DNA of 64,000 bases from Hormoscilla sp. GM7CHS1pb (GCA_014323675.1 JACONN010000006.1:806001-870000); one strand, 5' to 3'. Shown: positions 52,471 through 61,674, numbered from the stretch's first letter. Notes: generated by a model from the sequence alone, not told the origin. Numbers and translations are program-made.

Positions 52471-52934
52471 TATCACGTGTTCAACAAAAACTCTCAAAGA
52501 AGAAAACTCTTTATTTTCTTCTTTTTGTTTGGCTGTTAATTCCTGTTTTTTCGGCTTTTTATGAGGTGTTTTTATTTGAGGTTCTCCAATATAGGCTTTA
52601 TCCCCTGCAAATTTTTGTAAGGCATGAAAAACTTCTTGGCGATCGCGCCAAAGATTTATGTCACTTGCAGGGCCTCTTTCTCCAGGTTCAACATCGACAA
52701 TATCTGCACCACCAGGTCAAACAATTAATTGATTTTTTAACATGATATTTATTCTTACCTGAGTAAACTTTTTCTGCTCTTCATAGTCTTTAGGTCTTGG
52801 TATAGCTTGCTGCTATCGACGAGCAACTCATATTCGGTTAAAAGTTTGGACAAATATTCTTCATTTTCTCCATTTTCCTTAGGCTTTTCTTGCAAGTATG
52901 TCCAGGTAATACTCATGGCTTTAAGTCCCAAAAT
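52465..52934 (-). pseudogene. IS5-family transposase remnant
   Basis: Minus-strand pieces: GADIVDVEPGERGPASDINL W, KFAGDKAYIGEPQIKTPHKK P, LTAKQKEENKEFSSLRVFVE H (DDE second and third acidic regions), preceded in another frame by MSITWTYLQEKPKENGENEE YLSKLLTEYELLVD. This is an IS5/IS1031-like transposase missing both ends and with at least two frameshifts. Confidence 0.72.
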
Positions 52935-52956
52935 TAAATTTTCAAATCTTATTATA

Positions 52957-53897
52957 ACCTAAGTTGCGACCTATTTAAAAAAATCTGAATTACCCACTTA
53001 GACTGTACAGATATTTTGAGGGGTTTTGTAGCCTTAGATACAAAATTATATTTTTATTGTGATACGCGGCGGGTTGGCTGTTTAGAGATTATAATGTACT
53101 AAAATAACAGTTAATTGCTGGTTCTGTAGATTATGGAAGCTCTGATTACAACAATTTTTGTTCTTGGCGACGAGCTACTAAAAGCTTTGAATATAAAAGA
53201 AGATCCACAAGTAAAAATGAACAATGCAGAGGTGATGACGGTAGGATTGGTTGCTGCATATTTTTTTGGAGGACACGCTTCGCTACGAGCGCTCTTGTCA
53301 ATTTATGGTGGAACACAATTATCTAAAAAATCTGTTAAGTAAAAGTAGATTCAATAGGAGATTACATAATATAGACGAACCAATTTGGATGCTTTTATTC
53401 CAAGTCATAGCTCAAACATTTAAAGAGCTAAATTCAGGTCAAGAATATATTATTGATAGTTTCCCTGTGCCAGTCTGTGACAAGATTAGGATTGATAGAT
53501 GTAAAATTTATAAGCAAGAAGAATATCGAGGATATATTGCAAGTAAAAAACGTTATTTTTATGGATTAAGGGTTCATATGTTAGTAAACAAAAGTGGAAA
53601 TAGAATTTTATCTAGCCCCGGCTAGTTATAATGACGTTAAAGTTATGCAATCTTTTTGCTTCGATTTACCATCAAAGTCTCTAGTTTATGGAGACAAAGC
53701 TTATAACGATTATCAATTAGAAGATTTCCTAAAAGAGTTGGCAAAGATCAAATTAAAACCTTTGCGAAAAAAGAATTCAAAAAGAAAAGAATCTCCTTGT
53801 TTTGAAGATCTACAAAAAGTAACTAGAAAACAAGTTGAAACATGTTTTAGTCGGATAACTAATTTGTTCCCCAAGTCAATTCATGCCGTTACATCCA
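52957..53897 (+). mobile_element. IS982 copy 3, degenerate and 3' truncated
   Basis: Starts with the inverted repeat ACCTAAGTTGCGACCTAT (52957). The transposase begins MEALITTIFVLGDELLKALN at 53133, shifts frame near 53275 and again near 53600, and stops matching after KSIHAVTS (53895). There a GC-rich scrap and an end of the 12685-type miniature element (to about 53951) take over. Not functional. Confidence 0.85.
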
Positions 53898-54039
53898 ATC
53901 GCACAGCGGCGCGCAGCGTGCACCCAGCTATCAACTACTTTTGACCACACCCTTCGTATAATGAAGGATAGACAAAAGCTACGCTGCAACGGTAGAGTTT
54001 TGCAAGATGGCGATCGCTCACATACAGCTTGTTCACCAG

Positions 54040-54708
54040 TTAACTAGTACAGTAGCAGCATTTTGTAAACCAGTTCTTAAACGCAGTTGTTCCAATCAGC
54101 ATCATCCCCAGTTCAATTAACTGTTCTAACGCCTCCATAGCTCCTGTCGGGAAAAGTCTGACAATTGACTTAATCGTTGACCACAACATCTCAATAGGAT
54201 TGAAGTCTGGTGAGTATGGTGGTAAATACTCTACTCTGGCTCCCGCAGAGGCGATCAGTTCTTCGATGCCTTCCATTTTATGGATATTAAGGTTATCCAT
54301 GACCACCACATCCCCGGGATTGAGCTTCTCCACCAGTTCCTTTTCAACAAACTCCTTAAAATCTTTACCTTTCATGGAGCCTTGAATCGCTTTTTTAGCC
54401 ACAACTCCTCTCATACTCATTGCTCCGATTAAAGTCATTTTTCTCCCCTTGTAAAACTGTCTTAAACAGAGGGCTTTTTGGCCTTTCTCACTCCTGGCCA
54501 TCTCGCGACTCATCCCTACCCAGAAAGCTGTCTCGTCAATAAATATCAATTTCTCTTGGGGTAGATATCGAACCCGATTCCGGTAATCAACTCGCTGATG
54601 ACAGACCATCTTCAGTCGCCACTTTTTCTGACCGATAAGTTTTTTTTTTAGGGTTAGCCCTTCTTTTTTGAGGAACTCACACATCCCCACTAAACTGACT
54701 TCTGACAA
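54040..54708 (-). pseudogene. IS630-family transposase (third type), N-terminally truncated
   Basis: 222 residues: KLIFIDETAFWVGMSREMAR with the first Asp-Glu, RKMTLIGAMSMRGVVAKKAI, GDVVVMDNLNIHKMEGIEEL and EYLPPYSPDFNPIEMLWSTI K with the final Glu. This matches the second ORF of ISs that express an orfAB fusion; the helix-turn-helix orfA is absent upstream (54709 onward is unrelated). Catalytic residues are present. Confidence 0.8.
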
Positions 54709-54749
54709 TTTAGTAAACAGGACGTATATCTATTTATAGGGATCGGTTG

Positions 54750-55519
54750 TATAATAATTTGTAAAATCACCTGCTGTTTGTCAAGCTATCGTCGATATTT
54801 GTCCGTGGGGAATGTAGGTTGTACAAATATCCTTGCACTTGGGCAAAGTTTTCCACCGTTCCGGAAAAATCGGTAATTTGCGGAATTACTTGTCCTTTAT
54901 CATCTAAAACCCCCCCTTGTCAGCATTGACTAACTTGTGCATAGTGAAATCAGGATAGTTAGCAAAATATGCTGCCAGTAACTGCAAGATAACGTCAGAA
55001 GAAATGGTCGTACCGTTTAACTTCAAGTCGATAATTGCCTCCCCATATAAAACCTGGACAAAATTTCGCGCCAAGCAATGTTATAAGATTTCTATGTTAC
55101 CATAAAAATCTTGGCTATCCTCTGTCCAAAAAACATTTCCGGGAGGAAAACTAATAGCAGGAATGCTTGCTTGTAAGAGGCGATCGACCAGCAAGGGATA
55201 ATGTTGGGCGGTATCTTTTTGCAAGCAACAGAACCCCAACCTACCCGCAGTATCACTTGACATGCGCGATATAATATTATTATATTATCACCCATATCAA
55301 GTGATACTGTGGCGTCAGCAAAACCACGAACTTCAGAAAAATCGGTACCAAACTTTTGGTAGCATGTCCAAAAGAGCAATTACCCTTGAGAAGAATCAAT
55401 CGCAAGTCAGGTTGAAATTGTTTAATAGCAGCAATTTCGGTAACGATCGTAGATAAATTGCGATCGTGCCAAGTAAAAGGTTGAGACTTATCGGTAATCA
55501 AAGAACCCCCGATTTTCAC
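54750..55519 (-). pseudogene. Isopentenyl-phosphate-kinase-like amino acid kinase, decayed
   Basis: From GTG 55519: VKIGGSLITDKSQPFTWHDR, PDLRLILLKGNCSFGHAT. After shifts come FGTDFSEVRGFADATVS, a 62-bp palindrome, then LLVDRLLQASIPAISFPPGN VFW, NFVQVLYGEAIIDLKLNG and ISSDVILQLLAAYF, MHKLVNADKGG. KxGGSLITDK and the GxGSFGH-like loop point to the amino acid kinase superfamily, nearest to archaeal-type isopentenyl phosphate kinase. At least three frameshifts; the glycine loop GNCSFGH has lost its usual GxGS. Confidence 0.6.
55248..55309. repeat. 62-bp palindromic insertion
   Basis: CAGTATCACTTGA (55248-55260) and TCAAGTGATACTG (55297-55309) are perfect 13-bp inverted ends, around an AT-rich core that is itself partly palindromic (ATAATATTATTATATTAT). 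It interrupts the kinase-like pseudogene. No duplicate flank is obvious. Confidence 0.7.
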
Positions 55520-55568
55520 AATTGCCAGAGTCGTTCCTATAAGCGTTCGTAGTAATCACGAAGAGCGA

Positions 55569-56342
55569 TTATCTCCCCCTAGACGAACTAACAATACCAG
55601 ACCATTGCACTTTTTTGATATCTTTACGGCGGTAGGAAAAGAAATGTTCGGGTTCTTGGTAAGTGCAATGAGGGGCGATCGCCACCTGACTCCCCTGCAC
55701 GCCCAACTGTTGCAACTGGATAGCATTCACGCGGGGAACATCCAAACGTACTCGTCCCGGTTCCGGATCCGGAAACAAAGGAGAATCGGGCAAAGCGAAC
55801 AAATACTCTAAAATAGCATTATCATCCCCATTAGGGGCGATCGTAGCCCCCACCTGGGCAGCAACCTCCACAGAAACCTGGTAGACAGGGCCCGAGATCG
55901 CAGGCCCGATGGCAAAGCACAAATCTGACAATTGACTACCTCGTGCAAGCATTCGGGCGATCGCCCGTGATATAATTTCAGCAGCAGTACCGCGCCAACC
56001 CGCATGGACCGCCGCCACCTGACCAGTATGAGCATCAGCGATCAGCACGGGAACGCAATCAGCAGAACAAACCCATACAGATTGATTGTGAGTTGCCGTC
56101 ATTACTCCATCCGCCTCTGGTAAAGACTGGTTGGTAAATTCAGCAGGGGTAACTACTACATTACCATGTACCTGTTTCGCCTGATAGACAGCAGCAGTAG
56201 GTTGCAACACCTCCACCAACTCCACCGGGGGACGCGGAAAAAACTGCCTGGTAAAAAAACCGTGGGACCAGGGTGATAAAAGACTGCAAGTCAGGTAAGA
56301 TAATCCCGACCCAGTCTGCCAATGCCAACTATTCATCAGCAA
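55569..56342 (-). CDS. pgeF: Peptidoglycan editing factor / purine nucleoside phosphorylase (YfiH/LACC1 family)
   Basis: 257 residues. The family (formerly DUF152, 'polyphenol oxidase') binds zinc and phosphorolyses or deaminates purine nucleosides; the E. coli member edits peptidoglycan precursors. Visible motifs: VYQAKQVHGNVVV near 52, EADGVMTATHNQSVWVCSAD C near 76-96, AAVHAGWRGTAAEIISRA near 108, CFAIGPAISGPVYQV near 142 and CTYQEPEHFFSYRRKD near 228. The two His and the Cys of the metal site (QVHG, SADC, HAGWRG) are present. Complete. Confidence 0.9.
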   Translation of the reverse strand: MLMNSWHWQTGSGLSYLTCSLLSPWSHGFFTRQFFPRPPVELVEVLQPTAAVYQAKQVHGNVVVTPAEFTNQSLPEADGVMTATHNQSVWVCSADCVPVLIADAHTGQVAAVHAGWRGTAAEIISRAIARMLARGSQLSDLCFAIGPAISGPVYQVSVEVAAQVGATIAPNGDDNAILEYLFALPDSPLFPDPEPGRVRLDVPRVNAIQLQQLGVQGSQVAIAPHCTYQEPEHFFSYRRKDIKKVQWSGIVSSSRGR

Positions 56343-56427
56343 TTCAAAATTCTAAATTATTGCATTAGAAAAGAAATTTAAGGGCGTAGCGCCATGCTAA
56401 TCTAAGACAGAATTATTTCGGTGAGTA

Positions 56428-57261
56428 ATGGTGAGAATCGATCGCGATCTGTTAAAAAACGCCCTCAAGCAAGAGTCAACATGCCCATTTCCCTTTGTGC
56501 TCCACATTTATGATACAGTTAGTTCGACTAACAGCGTTCTGTGGGAGCTAATTGACCGAGGAGCAACAGAAGGAACAGTCGTCATCGCCGCCCAGCAAAC
56601 CGCAGGTCGGGGACAGCGCGGACACCAATGGCGATCGCCTCTCGGTGGATTATACCTCTCCCTAGCACTCACCCCCAAGATGGGCGCCCAGAATGCCCTA
56701 CTGCTAACAATTAGCAGTGCCTGGGGCATAGCCACAACCTTGCGCGAACTTCCTGGTAGTTCTTCTCCAGATCAACCCAGAATTCCCGTGCAACTGAAGT
56801 GGCCCAACGATCTGATCCTCAAAGAGCGCAAACTAGGCGGCATACTCACCGAAACCCGCGTCCAGAGGGGTAAAATTGTCAAAGCCGTAGTCGGGGTGGG
56901 GATAAACTGGGAAAATCCCGTACCGGAAATCGGTATCAACCTCAAAAGCTTCCTGGCCTCAGACCCACGGCCACTCGTAACATCCCTAGAAAAGCTAGCA
57001 GCTATGACCTTGCAAGGAATAGTCTGGGGATACCAGCAGGCCCAACTGCAACCCATGGGGAATTTGTTGTCATCTTACCAACAACTGTTCGCCAGCATGG
57101 CCCGTCCAGTCCTGGTAGATGGCCATCCGGGCCTGGTCACGGGAATTTCTGCTTGCGGAAAGCTGCGGGTTCGCCTCAACCCCACTTCTGGGGCACCAGG
57201 GTCAGAAATAACCATCGAACCTGGTAAAATCAGTCTCGGTTACGATCCGCCCCGTTCGTAG
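56428..57261 (+). CDS. birA: Biotin--[acetyl-CoA-carboxylase] ligase
   Basis: 277 residues. Attaches biotin to the carboxylase carrier protein via biotinyl-5'-AMP. Core motifs: YDTVSSTNSVLWELIDRG near 28, GTVVIAAQQTAGRGQRGHQW RSPLGGLYLS near 48-76 (the adenylate loop GRGQRG), VQLKWPNDLILKERKLGGIL TE near 125-145, and VVGVGINWENP. There is no N-terminal helix-turn-helix, so it is a mono-functional ligase, not a repressor. Divergent from pgeF with an 85-bp gap. Confidence 0.92.
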   Translation: MVRIDRDLLKNALKQESTCPFPFVLHIYDTVSSTNSVLWELIDRGATEGTVVIAAQQTAGRGQRGHQWRSPLGGLYLSLALTPKMGAQNALLLTISSAWGIATTLRELPGSSSPDQPRIPVQLKWPNDLILKERKLGGILTETRVQRGKIVKAVVGVGINWENPVPEIGINLKSFLASDPRPLVTSLEKLAAMTLQGIVWGYQQAQLQPMGNLLSSYQQLFASMARPVLVDGHPGLVTGISACGKLRVRLNPTSGAPGSEITIEPGKISLGYDPPRS

Positions 57262-57530
57262 TAAGCACTTCGATATCTCCGGAGATCGCTAAAAGCACTA
57301 CTCCGGAAACATCAAAGCGTGCTTCCGGGCCCAGTTCGTAGTAAGCCATTGGGAGGCTCTGCCTGCCGCTCTCAAATCCCCTCGTTCCCCTCGTTCCCTG
57401 TCTCCGGCAGGGAACGCCCCTTTGAGGCTCTGCCTCTTTGCTCTTACGGTTGAATATTTTTCCCTGTCTCCGGCAGGGAACGCCCATTGGGAGGCAGAGC
57501 CTCTTTGCTCTTACGGTTGAATATTTTCTG
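57262..57530. repeat. Repeat cluster between birA and Uma2 gene
   Basis: Holds GTTCGTAGTAAGC motifs (as at 12513), two copies of CCCTGTCTCCGGCAGGGAAC near 57401 and 57462, inverted GAGGCTCTGCCTC / GAGGCAGAGCCTC blocks, and an exact 27-bp direct repeat at 57434-57460 and 57501-57527. The second copy contains the stop and last codons of the Uma2 gene, so that 3' end has been duplicated into the spacer. Confidence 0.8.
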
Positions 57531-58083
57531 GTGCAAAAACTGGAGGCCAGATTTGGTTAATGGGCAATTCCCAACCGGGCAAGAATTCGGGTATAGTTAA
57601 GATATCATCATCTTTGAGCAGAATAGGTTCGGCAGTAGGACGATAAACAGTTACGGTCAAATTTTTGGGGTCTACAAATATGCCAACTTGCGTCCCCAAT
57701 TCGATAAATCTCTGGATTTTCTGTAATATTGGTCTAACATTATCTGTAGAAGACCTAACTTCAAACATCAAGTCGGGTACAATTTCCGCAAAACTCCTAG
57801 GAGATTGACGCATTTTCTCAGCGGGGACAAAAGAGACATCAAATCCGCGCAAGTTGCCATCGGGCAGTCTGAAGCCAGCAGAAGAACCAGTGACTCGTCC
57901 CAACTTGCGGGGAAGTATCCAGATATTGAGAAAAGTGATTAATCGAGCGATGATTTCTTCAGAAAGATAATCTGAAAGTCCCATAATGATAATTTTACCA
58001 TCGACTAATTCCATCTTGTAATCAAGATGGGCATCAGCCAATTGGGTTTGGAGTTGTTCTAGGTCGGCAATGGTTAGGGACAT
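57511..58083 (-). CDS. Uma2 family endonuclease-like protein (DUF820)
   Basis: 190 residues from ATG 58083 (MSLTIADLEQLQTQLADAHL D); an in-frame ATG at 58113 is less likely. It has the Uma2 landmarks: KMELVDGKIIIMG with the first Glu, SAGFRLPDGNLRGFDVSFV with the central Asp (P-D... RGFDVSFV), DLMFEVRSSTDN with ExK-like Glu, and VGIFVDPKNLTVTVYRP. This PD-(D/E)XK-related family is hugely expanded in cyanobacteria; its biological role is unclear. EVRS replaces the usual E-x-K/S-x. Confidence 0.85.
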   Translation of the reverse strand: MSLTIADLEQLQTQLADAHLDYKMELVDGKIIIMGLSDYLSEEIIARLITFLNIWILPRKLGRVTGSSAGFRLPDGNLRGFDVSFVPAEKMRQSPRSFAEIVPDLMFEVRSSTDNVRPILQKIQRFIELGTQVGIFVDPKNLTVTVYRPTAEPILLKDDDILTIPEFLPGWELPINQIWPPVFAPENIQP

Positions 58084-58158
58084 GAATGCGATCGCCCGAT
58101 CTATTTTGTACAATTACGATTGTATCATATCGCCATTTCCCATTCGCTATTCATTAAC

Positions 58159-58821
58159 CTAAAGATATCCATGTTCTGCCAGAAAACTGGGTGTAATCTC
58201 ACCTGTAGAGGGTACAGGAGGGTACTGGCCAGACCGCAGGAATTTTTCCACATATTTGCCCAGGATATCCCCTTCCAGATTCACCCAACTGCCCAGGCCC
58301 AGGTCACGCAGGTTAGTTTCGGCAAAAGTATGGGGAATGACCGCAATTTTGAACCAAGTGCCAGTGGAATTGCACTCGGCCACCGTCAGACTCACGCCGT
58401 TGATAGCGATACTGCCTTTGGAGACAATGTAGCGAGAAACCTCCGCTGCAGTTGCCGTAAAACTCATCTCCCAGGATGTAGCAGTGGATACCGACTCCTG
58501 TAAGCAACCGGTTCCGTCCACATGACCTGTGACAAAATGTCCCCCCAGCTTACTACCCATTCGCAAAGAAGTTTCCAGATTGACGCGACCCTGCGCAAGC
58601 AGCTGGCGTCCCAGAGTGGTACGGCGGAGGGTTTCGGGTGAGACAGCAACCACGAAGCTGGCAGGAAGAATCTTTTCCACGGTCAGGCACACACCATCTA
58701 CTGCTACACTGTCACCTAGGGCCAAGTCTTGCAAGATCGAGTGCGACTCGGACTCGATCTGTAGCTGGTTTTCCCCGAAAGGCTTCAGGGTGCCTCTTGC
58801 TTGAACTAATCCAGTAAACAC
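58159..58821 (-). CDS. ribE: Riboflavin synthase, alpha chain
   Basis: 220 residues. Dismutates two 6,7-dimethyl-8-ribityllumazines to riboflavin plus pyrimidine. Two homologous barrels are visible: barrel 1 MFTGLVQARGTL, GDSVAVDGVCLTVEKI, NLETSLRMGSKLGGHFVTGH VDG; barrel 2 SRYIVSKGSIAINGVSLTVA, VIPHTFAETNLRDLGLGSWV NLEGDILGKYVEK. Conserved catalytic Phe2, Cys48-type and His residues are in place. Complete and isolated from other rib genes. Confidence 0.95.
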   Translation of the reverse strand: MFTGLVQARGTLKPFGENQLQIESESHSILQDLALGDSVAVDGVCLTVEKILPASFVVAVSPETLRRTTLGRQLLAQGRVNLETSLRMGSKLGGHFVTGHVDGTGCLQESVSTATSWEMSFTATAAEVSRYIVSKGSIAINGVSLTVAECNSTGTWFKIAVIPHTFAETNLRDLGLGSWVNLEGDILGKYVEKFLRSGQYPPVPSTGEITPSFLAEHGYL

Positions 58822-59633
58822 GATCGATGATTTTTTAACAGAGATTTGAGATTTCCCGCTGGGAAATAAGGTTACACTACAAAATACACCTAATATGAGC
58901 CGACGATCTAGTCGATGGCGATCGCACGATACAATAGCAGCGCATCAGAGCAAAAGGATGATGGTTGTGTTAGAACCAAAGTTAGAACCGCCAGGTCCAA
59001 CCGCTAGCCGCCACCGGGCTTCGTTTCCGGAGACACCCACCCATGTCGTGCGCGGGTGCGACACGACAGGGTGGGTGAAGAGGAAACGATCGGGAAATCT
59101 CATGGCTGCACGCTCCGGGAACCCTACGCTACGCAGTGCGCGATCGGCGGCATCCCTTGGGCAGTGCTTAAGGCGCTCCCAAGGGATGCCGAAAGTGAGA
59201 TCGGAAAGTCATCGGGATGGGATGAAGCATAAAAGTATGACAAATATAGTGAAAATTACTCTAAGGCTGTACCCACTCTTGTTGGAGGGTGATAGCAGCC
59301 CAGACAGCCAGTTAAGTACAGGAGAGCTGCCGGAGAAATCCCCCCACCCGCAACCCGATCGGGTACATTAGCTGATTAGGTGGAGATCGTATGCTCCCAA
59401 TTTTATAAAGCGATGAAACAGTTAAGAGCCCCCCAACACCCCCTTAGGGGGTGTTGGGGGTATCTGCAACAGGATTATGAGATACTTAAGGAGTTACTAA
59501 TTGTATCATCATTAAGTTAAAATGGTCTAACAACTTGGCTTTTACCCGGTTTCCACGTCAGAGAAAAAACGGTTCTAATGTATTTCCCTAGGATAGGGGA
59601 ACATGTAAAACGGAGGATCTAGAGGCTCAGCCC
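58822..59633. other. Non-coding repeat-rich spacer
   Basis: Holds palindromic element copy C (59021-59090), the dispersed motif GCACGCTCCGGGAACCCTAC (59108), a 14-bp perfect hairpin CGGCATCCCTTGGG/CCCAAGGGATGCCG (59148-59191), and a strong hairpin CCCCCAACACCCCC/GGGGGTGTTGGGGG (59430-59460, loop TTA). The last could terminate transcription ahead of the DUF151 gene. The open frame 58895-59371 translates only these repeats. Confidence 0.6.
59021..59090. repeat. Long palindromic element, copy C
   Basis: TTCGTTTCCGGAGACACCCA, stem CACCCACCCATGTCGTG / CACGACAGGGTGGGTG around a GC-rich loop, then GAGGAAACGATCGGG. Same architecture as copies A, B, D and E but diverged loop and core. Confidence 0.75.
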
Positions 59634-60128
59634 ATGATTGAGATGAAAGTCGCTGGAATAGCATTGGATGCGGGCACGCGCAGCCCGATCGTCCTGTTAA
59701 AAGATACCACGGACCGCAGGGCCTTGCCAATTTATATCGGTCAAGACCAGGCCAGGGCAATTATAAATGCGCTGGAAAGGCAAAGTCACCCGCGACCTTT
59801 GACTCACGACCTGATGGTCAATATTATGTCAGCCTGGGACATGGCCCTCGATCGGGTGATCGTTCACTCCCTCCAGGACAACACATTCTATGCTGTCCTG
59901 ACGGTGCGCCAAGGTGATGAGAAAAAAGATATCGATGCCCGTCCTAGTGATGCGATCGCCCTGGCGATCCGCACGGGAACGCCCATCTGGGTGATGGAAG
60001 AAGTGATTGCCTCAGCCTCAATTCCGGTCGATCAAGACGCAGACGAAGCGGAACGCAAAGCTTTCCGGGATTTTGTCTCCAACCTCCGACCAGAGGATTT
60101 TATCGAGAGAGGACGCAAGATAAATTGA
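59634..60128 (+). CDS. Bifunctional nuclease family protein (DUF151/BFN)
   Basis: 164 residues: MIEMKVAGIALDAGTRSPIV LLKD, ALPIYIGQDQARAIINALER near 33, RPLTHDLMVNIMSAWDMALD RV and the signature DARPSDAIALAIRTGTPIWV near 102-121. The family is named for a plant protein with DNase/RNase activity; the bacterial function is not established. The C-terminal third (EADEAERKAFRDFVSNLRPE DF) is helical, as in UvrB/UvrC-linked homologues. Complete. Confidence 0.9.
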   Translation: MIEMKVAGIALDAGTRSPIVLLKDTTDRRALPIYIGQDQARAIINALERQSHPRPLTHDLMVNIMSAWDMALDRVIVHSLQDNTFYAVLTVRQGDEKKDIDARPSDAIALAIRTGTPIWVMEEVIASASIPVDQDADEAERKAFRDFVSNLRPEDFIERGRKIN

Positions 60129-60153
60129 ATCGTGAATGGGAAATTGCTTGGCT

Positions 60154-60269
60154 CTCCTGGGTTTTTGGTGTAAATTGTATTAGATAATTACAATTTTTAC
60201 AAAGGAAAAAGGCTGAAAGACTTGATTTTCCAGACATATAACTTTTAGTTATCGCTAAAAACCCAGGAG
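60154..60269. repeat. Inverted repeat pair downstream of DUF151 gene
   Basis: CTCCTGGGTTTTT (60154-60166) and AAAAACCCAGGAG (60257-60269) are exact 13-bp inverted repeats 90 bp apart, with no gene inside. This could be a small mobile element or a long-range terminator stem. Four TCTCAAA heptamers follow at 60319-60345. Confidence 0.6.
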
Positions 60270-60390
60270 ACTCAATTGCTTCTTGAGAATGGAAATGAAG
60301 AAATAAATCTACCGTTCTCAAATCTCAAATCTCAAATCTCAAAGTCGATAGTTTTTAATTGATAACTATTGACTATTGACTTTTAAGGTT

Positions 60391-61596
60391 ATGCAATATC
60401 GACGTTTTGGGAAAACAAATCTACGTTTGTCAGTGTTTTCCCTCGGAACGATGCGACCTCTAGCATCTTTGGAAAATCTGCGATCGACTGTAGAACGGGC
60501 TATATCCTTAGGGATTAATCATCTAGAAACGGCCAGAGGATACGGGAAAAGCGAGCAATATCTGGGTGCTGTCTTGGATACTCTTAAACCGAAACAGCAA
60601 CTATACATCACTACTAAGCTGCCGCCAACTGCTGAGGCTGCTAAAATGGAGCGGTGGATTGATGATTCTCTGGAACGCTTGCAGGTTAATTATATCGATT
60701 GTCTGGCGATTCATGGCTTAAATACTTGGGAACATTTGAGCTGGATCGAATCGCCGACTGGCTGTATGCAAGCTGTGGAAAGGGCGATCGCATCTGGAAA
60801 GGTACGACATGTGGGCTTTTCTACTCACGCCCCCCTTGAGGTGATAATGGCGGCAATTAATACAGATTTATTTGCCTTTGTCAATCTGCATTATTACTTA
60901 TTTTTTCAGCGAAATGCTCGGGCAGTGAAATTAGCCCGGGAAAAGGATATGGGCATCTTCATTATTTCACCAGCAGATAAAGGAGGTCTGCTCTACAATC
61001 CGCCCCCTAGGTTACAACAGCTATGCTATCCCTTTTCACCCCTGGAATTGAATTACCGCTTTTTGTTGGGCGATCGGGGCATAACCACCCTCAGCGTCGG
61101 TCCCGCCACCCCAGAGGAACTCACTGCACCTCCGCAAGTGGGCGAATCGTGTCCAGAGACGCCCACCCTGTCGTTCGCCTGCTCGGCAACGACATGGGTG
61201 GGCGCTCTCGGACACGATCGGGTAGAAGAGTTAACAACAGATGAAATAGCAGTTTTAGAGGGTTTAGAAAAGCAGCTAGTGACAGCATTGGGCCCAAGCA
61301 AGTGCTCTCAATGCTATGGCTGTTTACCTTGTCCAGAAAAGATCAACATTCCCGAAGTATTGCGGCTGCGGAATTTAGCAGTTGCCTACGACATGAACGA
61401 GTATGGAAAATATAGATATGGAATGTTTGAAAATGCAGGTCATTGGTTTCCGGGCAGGAAAGGCAACCGGTGCACTAGCTGCGGGGACTGTCTACCCCGA
61501 TGTCCAGAACAGCTAGATATCCCCACCCTGCTGTTCGACACCCATCAGCGTCTGAAGGGAACTTCTGGGCGTCGGCTGTGGGAAGAAGATGGTTAA
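60391..61596 (+). CDS. Aldo/keto reductase with C-terminal iron-sulfur domain
   Basis: 401 residues from ATG 60391 (MQYRRFGKTNLRLSVFSLGT); TTG 60376 is in frame but less likely. The TIM barrel has the AKR motifs INHLETARGYGKSEQYLG near 42 (catalytic Tyr), YITTKLPPT with Lys, DSLERLQVNYIDCLAIHGL and KVRHVGFSTHA. The C-terminus holds two cysteine clusters, CSQCYGCLPCP and CTSCGDCLPRCP, typical of 4Fe-4S binding. Between ELTAP and EELTTDE about 25 residues (SCPETPTLSFACSATTWVGA) come from an inserted palindromic repeat, translated in frame. Substrate unknown. Confidence 0.9.
   Translation: MQYRRFGKTNLRLSVFSLGTMRPLASLENLRSTVERAISLGINHLETARGYGKSEQYLGAVLDTLKPKQQLYITTKLPPTAEAAKMERWIDDSLERLQVNYIDCLAIHGLNTWEHLSWIESPTGCMQAVERAIASGKVRHVGFSTHAPLEVIMAAINTDLFAFVNLHYYLFFQRNARAVKLAREKDMGIFIISPADKGGLLYNPPPRLQQLCYPFSPLELNYRFLLGDRGITTLSVGPATPEELTAPPQVGESCPETPTLSFACSATTWVGALGHDRVEELTTDEIAVLEGLEKQLVTALGPSKCSQCYGCLPCPEKINIPEVLRLRNLAVAYDMNEYGKYRYGMFENAGHWFPGRKGNRCTSCGDCLPRCPEQLDIPTLLFDTHQRLKGTSGRRLWEEDG
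61147..61217. repeat. Long palindromic element, copy D, inside a gene
   Basis: TCGTGTCC ... GGACACGA ends with inner stem CGCCCACCCTGTCGTT / AACGACATGGGTGGGCG and a 12-nt loop. Copy C and this copy share the CCCACCC(A/T)TGTCGT core. It stays open in the reductase frame. A piece of it (GGGTGGGCGCTCTCGGACAC) is also at 5589-5608. Confidence 0.82.
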
Positions 61597-61642
61597 GCGG
61601 TAGAGAATGGTTCATTGAGAATGGTTCATTGAGAATGGTAAC

Positions 61643-61674
61643 GAGAGGGAAGCCCACGTGCGGGCTTCCCTCTC
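61643..61674 (+). terminator. Hairpin terminator after the aldo/keto reductase gene
   Basis: GAGAGGGAAGCCC pairs exactly with GGGCTTCCCTCTC around ACGTGC, 46 bp after the stop. No T-run, but it is stable and correctly placed. A direct repeat GAGAATGGTTCATT precedes it (61605-61637). Confidence 0.6.

Noticed and set aside
58895..59371. 158-codon frame between ribE and the DUF151 gene
   Set aside because: It consists of palindromic element copy C and other repeats; no domain is visible.
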